A DNA stretch of 64,000 nucleotides from assembly GCA_033762255.1 (NCBI GenBank), contig JANRLT010000044.1, positions 124,001 through 188,000 of the forward strand. Direction: 5' to 3'. Below, in pieces: positions 9,762 to 19,559 of this stretch. Source of the DNA: Pirellulales bacterium. Lineage in GTDB: Bacteria > Planctomycetota > Planctomycetia > Pirellulales > JALHPA01. The notes below the pieces were generated by a model, which was given only the letters and a program-made list of their open reading frames with translations, searched no databases and was not told the origin of the DNA. A program made the position numbers and the translations under genes. Within the stretch, counting starts at the first letter, position 1. Each line of letters begins with the position of its first letter.

Positions 9762-9802
9762 CTTTGTATTTTTAACTAGATGACTGGCAGCCGCGGCACA
9801 GA

Positions 9803-11119
<1,317 letters not shown>

Positions 11120-11137
11120 TTACAACAGGAGTCGCTC

Positions 11138-11797
11138 ATGAATCGGACATTTTTTGCGTTTTCATTGGCCTTGTGGGGAGCCAGCTGGGCTTGCTTTGTC
11201 CAAACCGGCCGCGCAGGGACATTTACGCTGGATCCAGATAATTATGCCCCGCAGACCGACCTGCGCACGATCGATCCCAATGTAACGTTGCGGGTCATTG
11301 TGAACGAGACCTTTCCCACCCCTTTTGCCGTTACCGCCAATCCGGACGAGAACAACTCCACCAGCCCGCACGTCTTTGGCCATGCGAACGTTCCCTTTTG
11401 GAATGAGAATCGCCGGTTGGAAATGAATTTTAACGCCCCCACCACCAATGTGCAGATCGACTTTATCGGAGCGAGCATCTTTAGTGATTACATTGGTCAG
11501 TTGGATGTATACAGCGGCCCAACACTCTTGTTTAGTTACCAGACGCCTCCGCTGGGAGATAACGAAATCCGCACGCTGACCGCTTATCGCGCTGGGGGAG
11601 ACATCACCCGCGCGGTCGCCTATACCCCAGTCAACGGCAATTCTCCCTTTATGCGGCTCGATCACTTGGTTTATTCAACCGTTCCCGAGCCATCCACCTG
11701 GTGCCTGGGCGTGCTGGGCCTGGGGGGAATGTTGGCCTTTGCATGGAATCGTACGGCTAAGCCGCAGAGTCGATCGGTTAAACCGCAGAGGCACTGA
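11138..11797 (+). CDS. Small exported PEP-CTERM protein
   Basis: A 219-residue protein with AGGAG at the right distance before ATG 11138, a signal peptide (residues about 4-27) and a single beta-rich domain with a membrane-adsorption or lectin-like look (LEMNFNAPTTNVQIDFIG). A PEP-CTERM signal follows near residue 183 (STVPEPSTWCLGVLGLGG). After its hydrophobic helix the tail reads TAKPQSRSVKPQRH; these last codons coincide with a repeated DNA word (CCGCAGAG...CACTGAG), so the very end of the gene seems to be formed by an intergenic repeat. The function is unknown. Confidence 0.78.
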   Translation: MNRTFFAFSLALWGASWACFVQTGRAGTFTLDPDNYAPQTDLRTIDPNVTLRVIVNETFPTPFAVTANPDENNSTSPHVFGHANVPFWNENRRLEMNFNAPTTNVQIDFIGASIFSDYIGQLDVYSGPTLLFSYQTPPLGDNEIRTLTAYRAGGDITRAVAYTPVNGNSPFMRLDHLVYSTVPEPSTWCLGVLGLGGMLAFAWNRTAKPQSRSVKPQRH

Positions 11798-11939
11798 GTC
11801 CGCCGAAAATTTCACGGAAAAGAGATCCCGCAAAAGATGTGGTCGTGAAATAGTTGGCCGTGGATAAGCACTGAGTGACGGGGGGGGCATGAGGAATTTC
11901 CCCCCCCGCTGCCGACCGTTTTTGTGGCAATTCGTGCAG

Positions 11940-12022
11940 AGTTATTTAGCCACGGATTTTCACTGATGAAACACGGATAATTGATGTCTTATCTGTGTTT
12001 GAATCCGTGCCAATCCGTGACT
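11940..12022. repeat. Long inverted-repeat element built from CACGGAT words
   Basis: The outer arms CACGGATT (11951-11958) and AATCCGTG (12012-12019, also 12002-12009) enclose inner arms ACACGGATAA (11971-11980) and TTATCTGTGT (11989-11998). The whole can fold as one long hairpin. A shorter relative with ATCCGT and CCGTGGCTAA words lies at about 15836-15900. Type and mobility are unknown. Confidence 0.65.
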
Positions 12023-12098
12023 ATAAAGTTTCAGCTGCTTTGGTAAGTGGCAGCCTTACGGGGGCAATAACGCGTTTTTACCCCCCGACATCCATCCC

Positions 12099-12755
12099 CT
12101 AGCCTAGTTTCCCTTGGGCTTGCAGGTAGGCGATGACCTCGTCGGCCAGGGCTTCGGCGGTTTTTTTGCCGCCGTCCAGGGTCAGTTCGGGTTTGGCAGG
12201 GGCTTCGTAGGGATCATCAATCCCCGTAAAGCCCTTGATCTCGCCCGCGCGGGCTTTTTTATACAGGCCCTTGGGGTCGCGCTGTTCGCAAATTTCAATC
12301 GGTGTGTCGACAAAAATCTCGATAAAGTCGCCCGGTTGCATCTTGGCTCGAATGGCGTCCCGATCCTTACGATAAGGGCTAATAAAAGCGGTCAAGGCCA
12401 CAATACCAGCGCTAGCAAACAACTCCCCCACCGCGCCAATCCGGCGGATGTTTTCCTCGCGATCCTGGGCGGAAAAACCCAACCCAAACCGCTTGGCAAA
12501 TTCCTCTCCATGGCGTTCCTTTAGTCCGGCGGGGGCAGCGTTGAGGCCCAGGCGGACGTTGTCTCCATCCAGCACAAAGCTATGTTTGCCCAGTTGGTGC
12601 AGTTTGTGATCGACCAGATTGGCGATGGTGCTTTTGCCGCACGCGCTCAAGCCGGTAAACCAAACCACACACCCTTTGTTCTTATTCAAAGCCTCGCGTT
12701 CAGGGCGGGTCACACTGTGTTCGTGCCAATGCAGATGGACTTTTTCGTCAGCCAT
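12099..12755 (-). CDS. cysC: Adenylylsulfate (APS) kinase
   Basis: Phosphorylates adenylylsulfate to PAPS with ATP, in sulfate assimilation or sulfation. From ATG 12755 (AGGAG 11 bases before) the protein has 218 residues, a usual length. The P-loop GLSACGKST is near residue 37, preceded by the family's HWHEHSVTRPERE N-terminus. The body shows DGDNVRLGLN, ENIRRIGAVGELFASAGIVALTAFISPYRKDRD, FIEIFVDTPIEICEQRDPKGLYKKARAGEIKGFTGID and DPYEAPAKPEL. No sulfate adenylyltransferase gene is adjacent; this is a stand-alone CysC rather than a CysNC fusion. Confidence 0.96.
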   Translation of the reverse strand: MADEKVHLHWHEHSVTRPEREALNKNKGCVVWFTGLSACGKSTIANLVDHKLHQLGKHSFVLDGDNVRLGLNAAPAGLKERHGEEFAKRFGLGFSAQDREENIRRIGAVGELFASAGIVALTAFISPYRKDRDAIRAKMQPGDFIEIFVDTPIEICEQRDPKGLYKKARAGEIKGFTGIDDPYEAPAKPELTLDGGKKTAEALADEVIAYLQAQGKLG

Positions 12756-13069
12756 TCCCAGTAACTCCTGTGCTGCGCCATTCAGGCGACAAGTCAATAA
12801 ATAAAATGCCCCAAGTAACGTCAACTAAAAATAGCGGCAAGTCCGGCAGAGGAAATCATCGAGCCTCTGCCAATCAGATGAAAATCCCACGAAAATGCTA
12901 GTATTTTGCCACCGTCAACGGATCAATCATAAGAAAATCTGAATTGGCCGAATAGGGGGAAAATGCCCGTTTTACCCCGATAAAACGATGTTTGATTTTG
13001 TGCCAAGGAGTGTGTCATAATTAGGGTTTCTGCGGAGCAAGTAGAGTCTGCCTTCCCTCGCAAGCCGAC
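12756..13069. other. Intergenic region between cysC and the repeat array
   Basis: No gene is supported here. The stretch 12756-12960 is the likely divergent promoter zone of cysC. To the right it runs into the 20-bp repeat copies. Confidence 0.4.
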
Positions 13070-13149
13070 AGCCCGCGGCGTCAGCAATGTAAAAACTTAG
13101 CCCGAAGCGTCAGCAAGGGAGCTTGATTCAGCCCGTAGCGTCAGCAAGG
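13070..13149 (+). repeat. Array of 20-bp repeat, left of the DUF1549/DUF1553 gene
   Basis: Three copies of a unit close to AGCCCGCRGCGTCAGCAAGG, at 13070-13089, 13099-13118 and 13130-13149, separated by 9-11 bases. The same unit returns in the same orientation at 15681-15775, just behind the gene. Copies differ at one to three positions, mostly around position 8. Confidence 0.9.
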
Positions 13150-13309
13150 AACAAAGTTGCGAAATTTCGTTGCGGGAACTCTACCCATATACGATAATGA
13201 GCAGTTCATCCCCCGCCACGGCGTGAGGATGGCCCCGCCCGCGATCCCCTCTCCGTCAAAACCGTGCCACTTGCCCGGTTCCCTACCCTCCTGTGATCGG
13301 GATTTTGTG

Positions 13310-15673
13310 ATGCTAGCTTTTCAGCAAAATTCCCCTCCCTGTAGCGGAACTTGCCAAAGTTCCAAGGCACCTTTCCGGAATTCTGGCGAATTCCGCTACG
13401 CTCCAGCTCTTCGTAGTTCCGGACTGCTCCCATTTTGCATCACGGCGTTGTTGTTGATTCTGGGGGAAATACTTTCCCCGAATGCATACGGTCAAGAACT
13501 CTCCGCCACAACGGAAACTAGTGCCCCGCCCCGCTTTGATACTGACGTCATGGCTGTCCTTTCCAAGGCGGGTTGTAACATGGGTGCCTGCCACGGCAAT
13601 CAAAACGGCAAAGGCGGGTTCAAGCTATCCCTACGGGGCCAGGACGCCGCATTTGACTTTCACGCTATCGCCCGCGAATTTGCCGGTCGACGGGTGAATG
13701 CCTTTGACCCCGACGCTAGCTTGCTCCTGCAAAAACCGAGCATGGCCGTCGCGCACGAAGGAGGGATGCGGCTCCGTCCCGATAGCCTGGAATATGATAT
13801 TTTGCGCAAGTGGATCGCCGCCGGGGCGCAGGCGGATTCGGGGGATTTACCCACGGTCCGCGGATTGCACGCGACGCCCCAAGATTCTATCCTGACCGCT
13901 CCTCAAAGTAGCATACCACTGAATGTCCAGGTCGAATGGTCCGATGGCCGCGTGACCGATGTCACCCGCCTGGCTTGTTACGAAACATCCGATCCCCGGG
14001 TAAAAATCACGCCCACAGGTGTGGTCGAATTTGTGGAGCCTGGCGAAGCGACGATTTTGGTCAGATACTTGGATGTGCAGCAACCGGTGCGAGTGGCACA
14101 AATTCCCAACCGATCGGACTTTGTGTGGCAGGCTCCACCGGGGGAAGGGGCCAACCTGGTTGATCGCCATATCGAACAGCGCCTCAAAGCCCTGCGGATC
14201 AACCCCAGCCTCCCGTGCGCCGATCATGAATTTATCCGCCGCGCCACGCTGGACTTATTAGGCATTCTCCCCACCACGGCCGAGGTTCAGGCGTTTCTGG
14301 CTGACTCCGCGACGGATAAACGGGAAAAACTAATCGACTCGCTGTTGCAGCGGCCCGAATTTGCCGAATCTTGGGCGACGAAATGGGCGGACATTTTGCG
14401 GGTGGAAGAAAAGTACTTGGATAGTAAAGGGGTGCGGGCGACATACGAGTATTTGCGCGGCAGCTTGGCCGCGAATAAGCCGCTGGACCAGCTTTGCCGC
14501 GAACTGGTCAGCACAACCGGCAGTACGTACGACCAGCCGGCTTCCAACTATTACCGCGCGCTCCGCGACCCTATTAGCCGGGCCGAGGCCACCGCGCAGG
14601 TCTTTTTAGGCATTCGGTTGCAATGCGCCAAATGCCACAATCATCCGTTCGACCGCTGGACACAAGAAGACTATTACCGCTGGACCGCGGTCTTTAGCCG
14701 GATCGACTACGACATATTAAAAAATCTCCGCCGCGACGATAACGACAAGCACGAATTCATTGGCGAGCAAATTGTCAAAGAGACCAAGTCCGGCGAGGTG
14801 ACCAACCCCCTCACGCAGCAGCCAGCCGAGCCGCGGTTTTTGGGGGGGGCGGATGCACTGCCGCAAAATGAATCCCGCCTGGCCACACTGGGCCAGTGGC
14901 TAACCGCGCGGGACAATCGCCAGTTCGCCCGCGCGCTGGCCAACCGGATTTGGTTTTATCTGCTGGGACAGGGGTTGGTGGAGCCGGTGGATGACTTTCG
15001 CGCGGCCAATCCCGCGACACACCCCGAACTGCTGGAAGCGCTGGCGGACGAGTTGATCAACTCCGGCTATGATTTACGGCGCTTTATCACATTAGTCATG
15101 CGGTCCCAAACTTACCAACGTTCTTACCTGACCAATGCCTCCAACTCCGGGGATGAAGGGCACTACGCCCGCACTATTCCCCGGCGGTTGCCCGCGGAGG
15201 CGCTCTTGGACGCGATCTGCCAGGTTACCGGATCAAGCATCGATTGGGCGGGCCAACCAGACGGCACCCGCGCGGCCCAGCGGGCGGGAGTGGGGACGCG
15301 GCGCAAGCGGGCCGAAAGCGGTGATGTCGAAAAATTTCTCAAATCGTTTGGCAAGCCGCCGCGCTTGACGAACTGCGAGTGCGAACGATCCTCCGCGGGA
15401 ACAATTGGCCAATCATTACAACTGCTCAGCGGGCCGCTTCTACAGGAACTGCTGGCCGACCCGGACAACCGGCTTTCCACTTGGCTCCAGAACGGCAAAT
15501 CCCCGGAAGAGATCATTAACGAACTGTGGTGGACCGCGCTTTCTCGTCCCCCCACGCAGGCGGAACTGACGCAGGCTCTCGCTCATTGGCACAGACAAGA
15601 AGACCCGCGGCGGACGCTAGAAGATTTTGCCTGGGCACTGATCAACTCGCACGAATTTTGGTTCAGGCGGTGA
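13310..15673 (+). CDS. Exported haem c-motif DUF1549/DUF1553 protein
   Basis: The large multi-domain exported protein type typical of planctomycetes. From ATG 13310 it has 787 residues; another ATG at 13229 is possible, and neither has a clear ribosome site. A leader of about 35 residues precedes the hydrophobic signal (LLPFCITALLLILGEIL). Next comes a cytochrome-like segment with CNMGACH, then an Ig-like region near 200-300. DUF1549 (HEFIRRATLDLLGILPTTAEVQAFL) carries CAKCH before NHPFDRWTQEDYY, and DUF1553 follows (FARALANRIWFYLLGQGLVEPVDDFR). Family members usually sit beside a DUF1501 gene, but none is here. Residues about 11-30 are encoded by a palindromic intergenic-type repeat, which suggests the leader was acquired secondarily or that translation begins elsewhere. 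Function is unknown; a role in polymer degradation is often proposed. Confidence 0.85.
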   Translation: MLAFQQNSPPCSGTCQSSKAPFRNSGEFRYAPALRSSGLLPFCITALLLILGEILSPNAYGQELSATTETSAPPRFDTDVMAVLSKAGCNMGACHGNQNGKGGFKLSLRGQDAAFDFHAIAREFAGRRVNAFDPDASLLLQKPSMAVAHEGGMRLRPDSLEYDILRKWIAAGAQADSGDLPTVRGLHATPQDSILTAPQSSIPLNVQVEWSDGRVTDVTRLACYETSDPRVKITPTGVVEFVEPGEATILVRYLDVQQPVRVAQIPNRSDFVWQAPPGEGANLVDRHIEQRLKALRINPSLPCADHEFIRRATLDLLGILPTTAEVQAFLADSATDKREKLIDSLLQRPEFAESWATKWADILRVEEKYLDSKGVRATYEYLRGSLAANKPLDQLCRELVSTTGSTYDQPASNYYRALRDPISRAEATAQVFLGIRLQCAKCHNHPFDRWTQEDYYRWTAVFSRIDYDILKNLRRDDNDKHEFIGEQIVKETKSGEVTNPLTQQPAEPRFLGGADALPQNESRLATLGQWLTARDNRQFARALANRIWFYLLGQGLVEPVDDFRAANPATHPELLEALADELINSGYDLRRFITLVMRSQTYQRSYLTNASNSGDEGHYARTIPRRLPAEALLDAICQVTGSSIDWAGQPDGTRAAQRAGVGTRRKRAESGDVEKFLKSFGKPPRLTNCECERSSAGTIGQSLQLLSGPLLQELLADPDNRLSTWLQNGKSPEEIINELWWTALSRPPTQAELTQALAHWHRQEDPRRTLEDFAWALINSHEFWFRR
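13341..13399. repeat. Palindromic GTAGCGGAA...TTCCGCTAC element inside a coding leader
   Basis: Ends GTAGCGGAA (13341-13349) and TTCCGCTAC (13391-13399) are exact inverted repeats. Inside are AACTTGCCAAAGTTCC and GGAATTCTGGCGAATTCC half-palindromes. Closely similar elements occur at 37243-37308 and, in pieces, at 41775-41914. This copy is translated as part of the DUF1549/DUF1553 leader. Confidence 0.85.
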
Positions 15674-15680
15674 ATCACTC

Positions 15681-15775
15681 AGCCCGCAGCGTCAGCAAGG
15701 TAGTGAAACTCAGCCCGCCGCGTCAGCAAGGGACTCAGCCGCCGCGTTAGCCAGGAACCGCAGCCCGCAGTCGGG
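15681..15775 (+). repeat. Array of 20-bp repeat, right of the DUF1549/DUF1553 gene
   Basis: Two good copies (15681-15700, 15712-15731), one degenerate copy (15737-15755) and a partial one (15762-15775) of the same unit as at 13070-13149. The first copy starts 8 bases after the stop codon. Confidence 0.9.
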
Positions 15776-15783
15776 AGAGAGAA

Positions 15784-15901
15784 TATGAGATTTGAAATTT
15801 AAGATCAATCTGAGATTAACGATTAAAATTCATCATCCGTAAAAATCCGTCCCCTCCGTGGCTAAGTAGACTCATCTGTGCAAATCAGTCTAATCTGTAA
15901 C
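15784..15901. repeat. AT-rich 'AGATTTGAAATTT' tract and ATCCGT-type element
   Basis: 15784-15830 is a low-complexity tract of GAGATTTGAAATTTAAGATC-like words, resembling 33838-33895 and 41919-41955. It is followed at 15836-15901 by ATCCGT/CCGTGGCTAA/AATCAGTCTAATCTGT words related to the 11940-12022 element. Confidence 0.55.
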
Positions 15902-15955
15902 AACTGTGATCTAACCCTTGTTCTAGCGTTAGCATAATTTTACCTCAATACCGCC

Positions 15956-17161
15956 ATGCCCTCCACGCGCACCGCTGAAATTGCGATCATTGGCGGGGGA
16001 ATTATCGGTTTGGCCACGACCTATGCTTTATTGCGTAAATATCGCGATAAATCCGTCATTCTGCTAGAAAAAGAAGATCGGCTGGCCGCCCATCAGTCGG
16101 GGCATAACTCGGGCGTGCTACATTCGGGCATTTACTACAAACCCGGAACATTACGAGCACAAAACTGCCTGCGGGGAAACCGCGAACTGGTCAAGTTTTG
16201 CCAGCATTACGGCATCAAGCACGAGATTTGCGGCAAAGTCATTGTCGCCACTACCGAGGCCGAATTGCCCCGCCTGCAATCAATCTATGAGCGCGGCCAG
16301 ACCAACGGCGTCCCCTGTGAACGGATCGACCAAGCGCAACTAGCCAAGCTGGAACCGCACGCCCAGGGTGTGGGAGCGATTCATGTGCCGGCGGCGGGCA
16401 TTGTGGATTATCCGGCGGTATGTGAAAAGTTGGGCCAGTTGATTCAAGCCGCCGGAGCCAGAGTGATCCTGAATGCCCGGGTGGAGCAAATCCATTCCAC
16501 CGCCAGCGAGGTGGAACTGCGCACGACCGCGGGGGATTTTACCTCAAAGTGGCTGATTACCTGTGGCGGCTTGCAATCCGACCGGCTGGCGCGGATGGAC
16601 CGGCATGATCCGCGGGCACAGATTGTCCCTTTTCGCGGAGAGTACTTTCAACTGCGGCCCAGCGCCAATCATCTTTGCCGCAATTTGATTTATCCAGTGC
16701 CTGATCCACGATTCCCATTTTTGGGCGTGCATTTCACCCGCCGAATCGATGGCACGGTCGAATGCGGACCAAACGCGGTCCTCTCTTGGGGTCGCGAAAA
16801 TTATTCCGGCAAGCCCGACTGGGGGGACCTGTGGGAAACGCTGTGCTACACCGGTTTTCAAAAGTTGGCCTGGAAACACTGGCGCATGGGCTGGGCGGAA
16901 ATGCGCCGCAGCCGCAATAAGGCGCTCTTTTTGCAAGCGTTACAGACGTTGATCCCCCAGGTCGCGCTCGATGATCTACAGCCCGCGCCGGCGGGCATCC
17001 GGGCGCAGGCGGTTTCACCACGGGGAGAGCTAATCGATGATTTTGTCATCGAAGAAAGCACGCGAGGGGTGCATGTACTGAACGCCCCGTCCCCGGCGGC
17101 GACGGCGTCCCTGGCAATCGGTCAAATCGTGGCGGAACGGCTGAGCAAAAAGTGGTGGTAG
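15956..17161 (+). CDS. lhgO: L-2-hydroxyglutarate oxidase
   Basis: FAD enzyme that oxidises L-2-hydroxyglutarate to 2-oxoglutarate, passing electrons to the quinone pool in studied bacteria. The 401 residues have the dinucleotide fold at the N-terminus (AIIGGGIIGLATTYALL) and the family blocks EKEDRLAAHQSGHNSGVLHSG and IYYKPGTLRAQNCLRGN. The substrate-side segment HLCRNLIYPVPDPRFPFLG, then GVHFTRRIDGTVECGPNAVL, and the terminal VLNAPSPAATASLAIGQIV are also present. The length is normal. No lysine or glutarate catabolism genes are next to it, so its role is probably metabolite repair or salvage. Confidence 0.92.
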   Translation: MPSTRTAEIAIIGGGIIGLATTYALLRKYRDKSVILLEKEDRLAAHQSGHNSGVLHSGIYYKPGTLRAQNCLRGNRELVKFCQHYGIKHEICGKVIVATTEAELPRLQSIYERGQTNGVPCERIDQAQLAKLEPHAQGVGAIHVPAAGIVDYPAVCEKLGQLIQAAGARVILNARVEQIHSTASEVELRTTAGDFTSKWLITCGGLQSDRLARMDRHDPRAQIVPFRGEYFQLRPSANHLCRNLIYPVPDPRFPFLGVHFTRRIDGTVECGPNAVLSWGRENYSGKPDWGDLWETLCYTGFQKLAWKHWRMGWAEMRRSRNKALFLQALQTLIPQVALDDLQPAPAGIRAQAVSPRGELIDDFVIEESTRGVHVLNAPSPAATASLAIGQIVAERLSKKWW

Positions 17162-17272
17162 GAGGGGTAATAAGTCGGACTTAAACAAATTATGGATCTT
17201 GCGGCTACACCATAATGAATGAGAGTGTAAATTCCTTTTCGATATTTGTGTCAGCCGTTGCATTTTTTATCA

Positions 17273-17740
17273 TCATTTAGGCAACGTGTGTTGATTTCCT
17301 CTCGCTCTTTTTTTTATGTATATCAGGATATGACCCAACGGTATTATCGCAAACACGATAATTGGATACCACATACTCAGCATGAAAGTCCAAAGCGTGT
17401 CATCTATCCACTCAAAATAGCGATAGTAAATGCCAGCATATGTCCCAAACGCCACTTCTCGAACCCTAGGATTTAAGTCGTTGCCGTTTGCATCCACAAG
17501 ACTGATAATACTTCCCCTATAAGGACCGTATTCGGCATCATTAAAAACTACAATCCGTGAATCCCAGCCTCTTCCCCAGATGCTGATGTGGAATTCTTCA
17601 CTAATACTTAAGTAATTCTTCCAAGGATCAAGATGCGAGCAAAGCAAAAACACAAGCACGCATAGCAGAAAAAGTGCCGTTGAAATTTTTAGACTTAACT
17701 TTGATACAAACGAAAACCAAGATCGTGGTGGAGGATGCAT
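17273..17740 (-). CDS. Hypothetical protein with two membrane segments
   Basis: 155 residues from ATG 17740, with AAGG about 11 bases upstream. Membrane segments lie at about 15-37 and 118-142, and the extracytoplasmic middle has many aromatic residues (WGRGWDSRIVVFNDAEYGPY, YRYFEWIDDTLWTFMLSMWYP). I recall similar small proteins of two helices in planctomycete genomes but no function. The gene lies in the AT-richer patch with the toxin-antitoxin remnant. Confidence 0.55.
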   Translation of the reverse strand: MHPPPRSWFSFVSKLSLKISTALFLLCVLVFLLCSHLDPWKNYLSISEEFHISIWGRGWDSRIVVFNDAEYGPYRGSIISLVDANGNDLNPRVREVAFGTYAGIYYRYFEWIDDTLWTFMLSMWYPIIVFAIIPLGHILIYIKKRARGNQHTLPK

Positions 17741-17800
17741 CTCGTGCCTTTACCAAAAAAAGTTGCAATTCCGCCCTCAAGTGTTCCTCTTCAGTACCAT

Positions 17801-18040
17801 TTATTCCAGCCGGTCGTGTGGTTCTGGTTCGGAATTGCTTACTTTTTGCATCACGATATTAAACTTTTCCGCGCTACCGCGTTCTGCTCGCGTGAGCAAG
17901 TATTCCGCGTCCAATAACGCGGATATTTTTTCCGTTATTGCCACAAGAATGAATTGATTAACAGAGGTGCCTTCCCGGTCTGTCACATCGCGTAGTTGCT
18001 CATGCAAATCGTCTGGCAGGTGAACGCTAATTGAATTCAT
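17801..18040 (-). CDS. Ribbon-helix-helix/HicB-like antitoxin
   Basis: 79 residues from ATG 18040. The N-terminus NSISVHLPDDLHEQLRDVTD and the following GTSVNQFILVAITEKISAL fit a ribbon-helix-helix DNA-binding antitoxin; the tail (PEPHDRLE) also fits proteins that partner PIN toxins. Its start overlaps the end of the PIN reading frame by 14 bases, so the pair was translationally coupled, toxin first. The frame looks intact, unlike its partner. It may still autoregulate its promoter or neutralise a related toxin elsewhere. Confidence 0.75.
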   Translation of the reverse strand: MNSISVHLPDDLHEQLRDVTDREGTSVNQFILVAITEKISALLDAEYLLTRAERGSAEKFNIVMQKVSNSEPEPHDRLE

Positions 18041-18458
18041 GGGTTATTCCCGGAGTGTGGCTCAAGGCTTGTTGGGGGGTCCAAGTTTCAATTTCAAATT
18101 TGTGCGATATGCCTATAAAATGTTTAACATTATGTGTCACAATAGCGTCACATTTCGCTGTAACCGCCAATTCTAGGATCATTTCATCCGCTGGATCAAG
18201 CAGTTGAGGCCGCCAAAAATAAAACACACTTCGACGGTCAGCGATTTTGCAAATAAAGTCGATAATATCGTCGATATCATTATAGGTTAAGCCCAATAGG
18301 AGTGAGTGTCGTTTAGCAACTGCCTCGTATTCAAAAACTAACGGAACTGAAACAGCTACTTGGAACAATCCCTTGTCAATTGAACTCAATAGCTTGTAGG
18401 AAGCCCCTAATTGACTTTTCAGACCCGCAATCAAAACATTTGTATATAGAACAAGCTT
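18027..18458 (-). pseudogene. Degenerate PIN-domain toxin (catalytic Asp and start codon lost)
   Basis: The frame reads KLVLYTNVLIAGLKSQLGASYKLL at its front, matching the PIN consensus K-x-V-L-D-T-N-V-L-I-A-G-L, but the catalytic Asp codon GAT is TAT (18444-18446). No ATG, GTG or TTG lies between the upstream stop (18480-18482) and that motif. The first usable start is TTG 18434, inside the motif. Downstream features are intact: VFEYEAVAKR, DPADEMILELAV, AIVTHNVKHF. PIN toxins are Mg-dependent ribonucleases needing that first Asp, so this copy should be inactive even if translated from TTG or from a rare ATT at 18470. Sequencing error at two places is the main alternative. Confidence 0.75.
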
Positions 18459-18511
18459 GGGTAATACAATACTTCCATTTTAGGCGAAAAATTTTTGTAA
18501 TCAATTCCATC

Positions 18512-19546
18512 CTACCCCACCACCAGATTCGCCTGGCGTCCCGCCACGCCAATGTGCGCGATCGTGCCGCTGGTAAAGTTCAAAAAGTCTAGCTCGATCC
18601 CGTCGGAAAAAATCACGCCGTTTTCTGGCATCAATGATTCCACCCGCAAACGGTCCCGGGCCCGCAACTCTCCCGCCACCAGCGTCGCTTGGCTGGTCCG
18701 GCTGACAAACGGTTCCCTCACCGCCCAAAAGAGCCGCAACTCTTCCCAGCTCCACTGGACCCGTTCGTTCGATGTTTTGCCAAAAAAGCCATTCACCCCC
18801 GCCGCCATGTTGAACACGCTCGAAAGCCACCCCGTGGATCCCGCCCCCGTCGACACCAGGACCCCGCTCGATGATTGGGCCTCTAGCTGTTCCCCGGCGG
18901 TAAGGAGGTACCGGGCCGACACGTGCGTTTTGGCCCCGATGAAAAAGTCATTAAAAGCGAGCATCTTTTGCCCGTCACTCAGTTCGCATTCCGCCAAAGT
19001 CACCCGCCGCGACTGGTATCTCCCCGCGAGCACGCGCTCGACTGTCGGCCGCAAATGTTCATAAGTAAACGGCAAGAGCACGCCATCGATCCGCTGCGGA
19101 TCGGGATTAACGCCGATCACGGGCAACTCCCCCACGTATTTCGCCGTGTTCGCGACCAACCCATCCTGGCCGATGACGATCACGACCGCTGTGCGGGAAA
19201 AATCATACGTGGGGACATACTCCCGCTTTAGAAATTTAACCGGCAGGCCAAAATTCAGATCCCGTTCGAGGGTCTCGAGCGCGCTTTCGTATTGCTGGTG
19301 CTCGGCTTCCAAAAAAGCAAATTCCCCCATTTCGTCGGACGGTCGCTGCGCCTGGGCGGAGTTTGCGTTTTTTTTGCCCCGGGATAGAGACGTGGATTTG
19401 CTGCCAGCCGACTCGATTCCTTCCCGCGCCCGAGCGCGCGCGGATTCCAGCACAAACCGCGCCTGGCCCAAGGTCCCCCATTTGGCCCGCAATTGTTCCA
19501 CGCGGGTCTCGCGGGTGATGACGGTGATATTTTGGGTATCAAACAT
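18512..19546 (-). CDS. Divergent NAD kinase-like protein
   Basis: 344 residues from ATG 19546. A helical, charged N-terminal part (about 1-105) precedes a catalytic-like domain with VVIVIGQDGLVANTAKYV in place of the GGDGT motif. The second glycine motif is kept as VSTGAGSTGWLSSVF, matching the STPTGSTAY block of NAD kinases. PVIGVNPDPQRIDGVLLPF corresponds to the GIN strand. This supports the NAD kinase/diacylglycerol kinase fold, but the altered first motif leaves NAD kinase activity uncertain. The SPFH gene lies 230 bases upstream on the same strand, separated by short repeats, so co-transcription is possible. Confidence 0.75.
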   Translation of the reverse strand: MFDTQNITVITRETRVEQLRAKWGTLGQARFVLESARARAREGIESAGSKSTSLSRGKKNANSAQAQRPSDEMGEFAFLEAEHQQYESALETLERDLNFGLPVKFLKREYVPTYDFSRTAVVIVIGQDGLVANTAKYVGELPVIGVNPDPQRIDGVLLPFTYEHLRPTVERVLAGRYQSRRVTLAECELSDGQKMLAFNDFFIGAKTHVSARYLLTAGEQLEAQSSSGVLVSTGAGSTGWLSSVFNMAAGVNGFFGKTSNERVQWSWEELRLFWAVREPFVSRTSQATLVAGELRARDRLRVESLMPENGVIFSDGIELDFLNFTSGTIAHIGVAGRQANLVVG

Positions 19547-19559
19547 CGGTGAGGCAATT

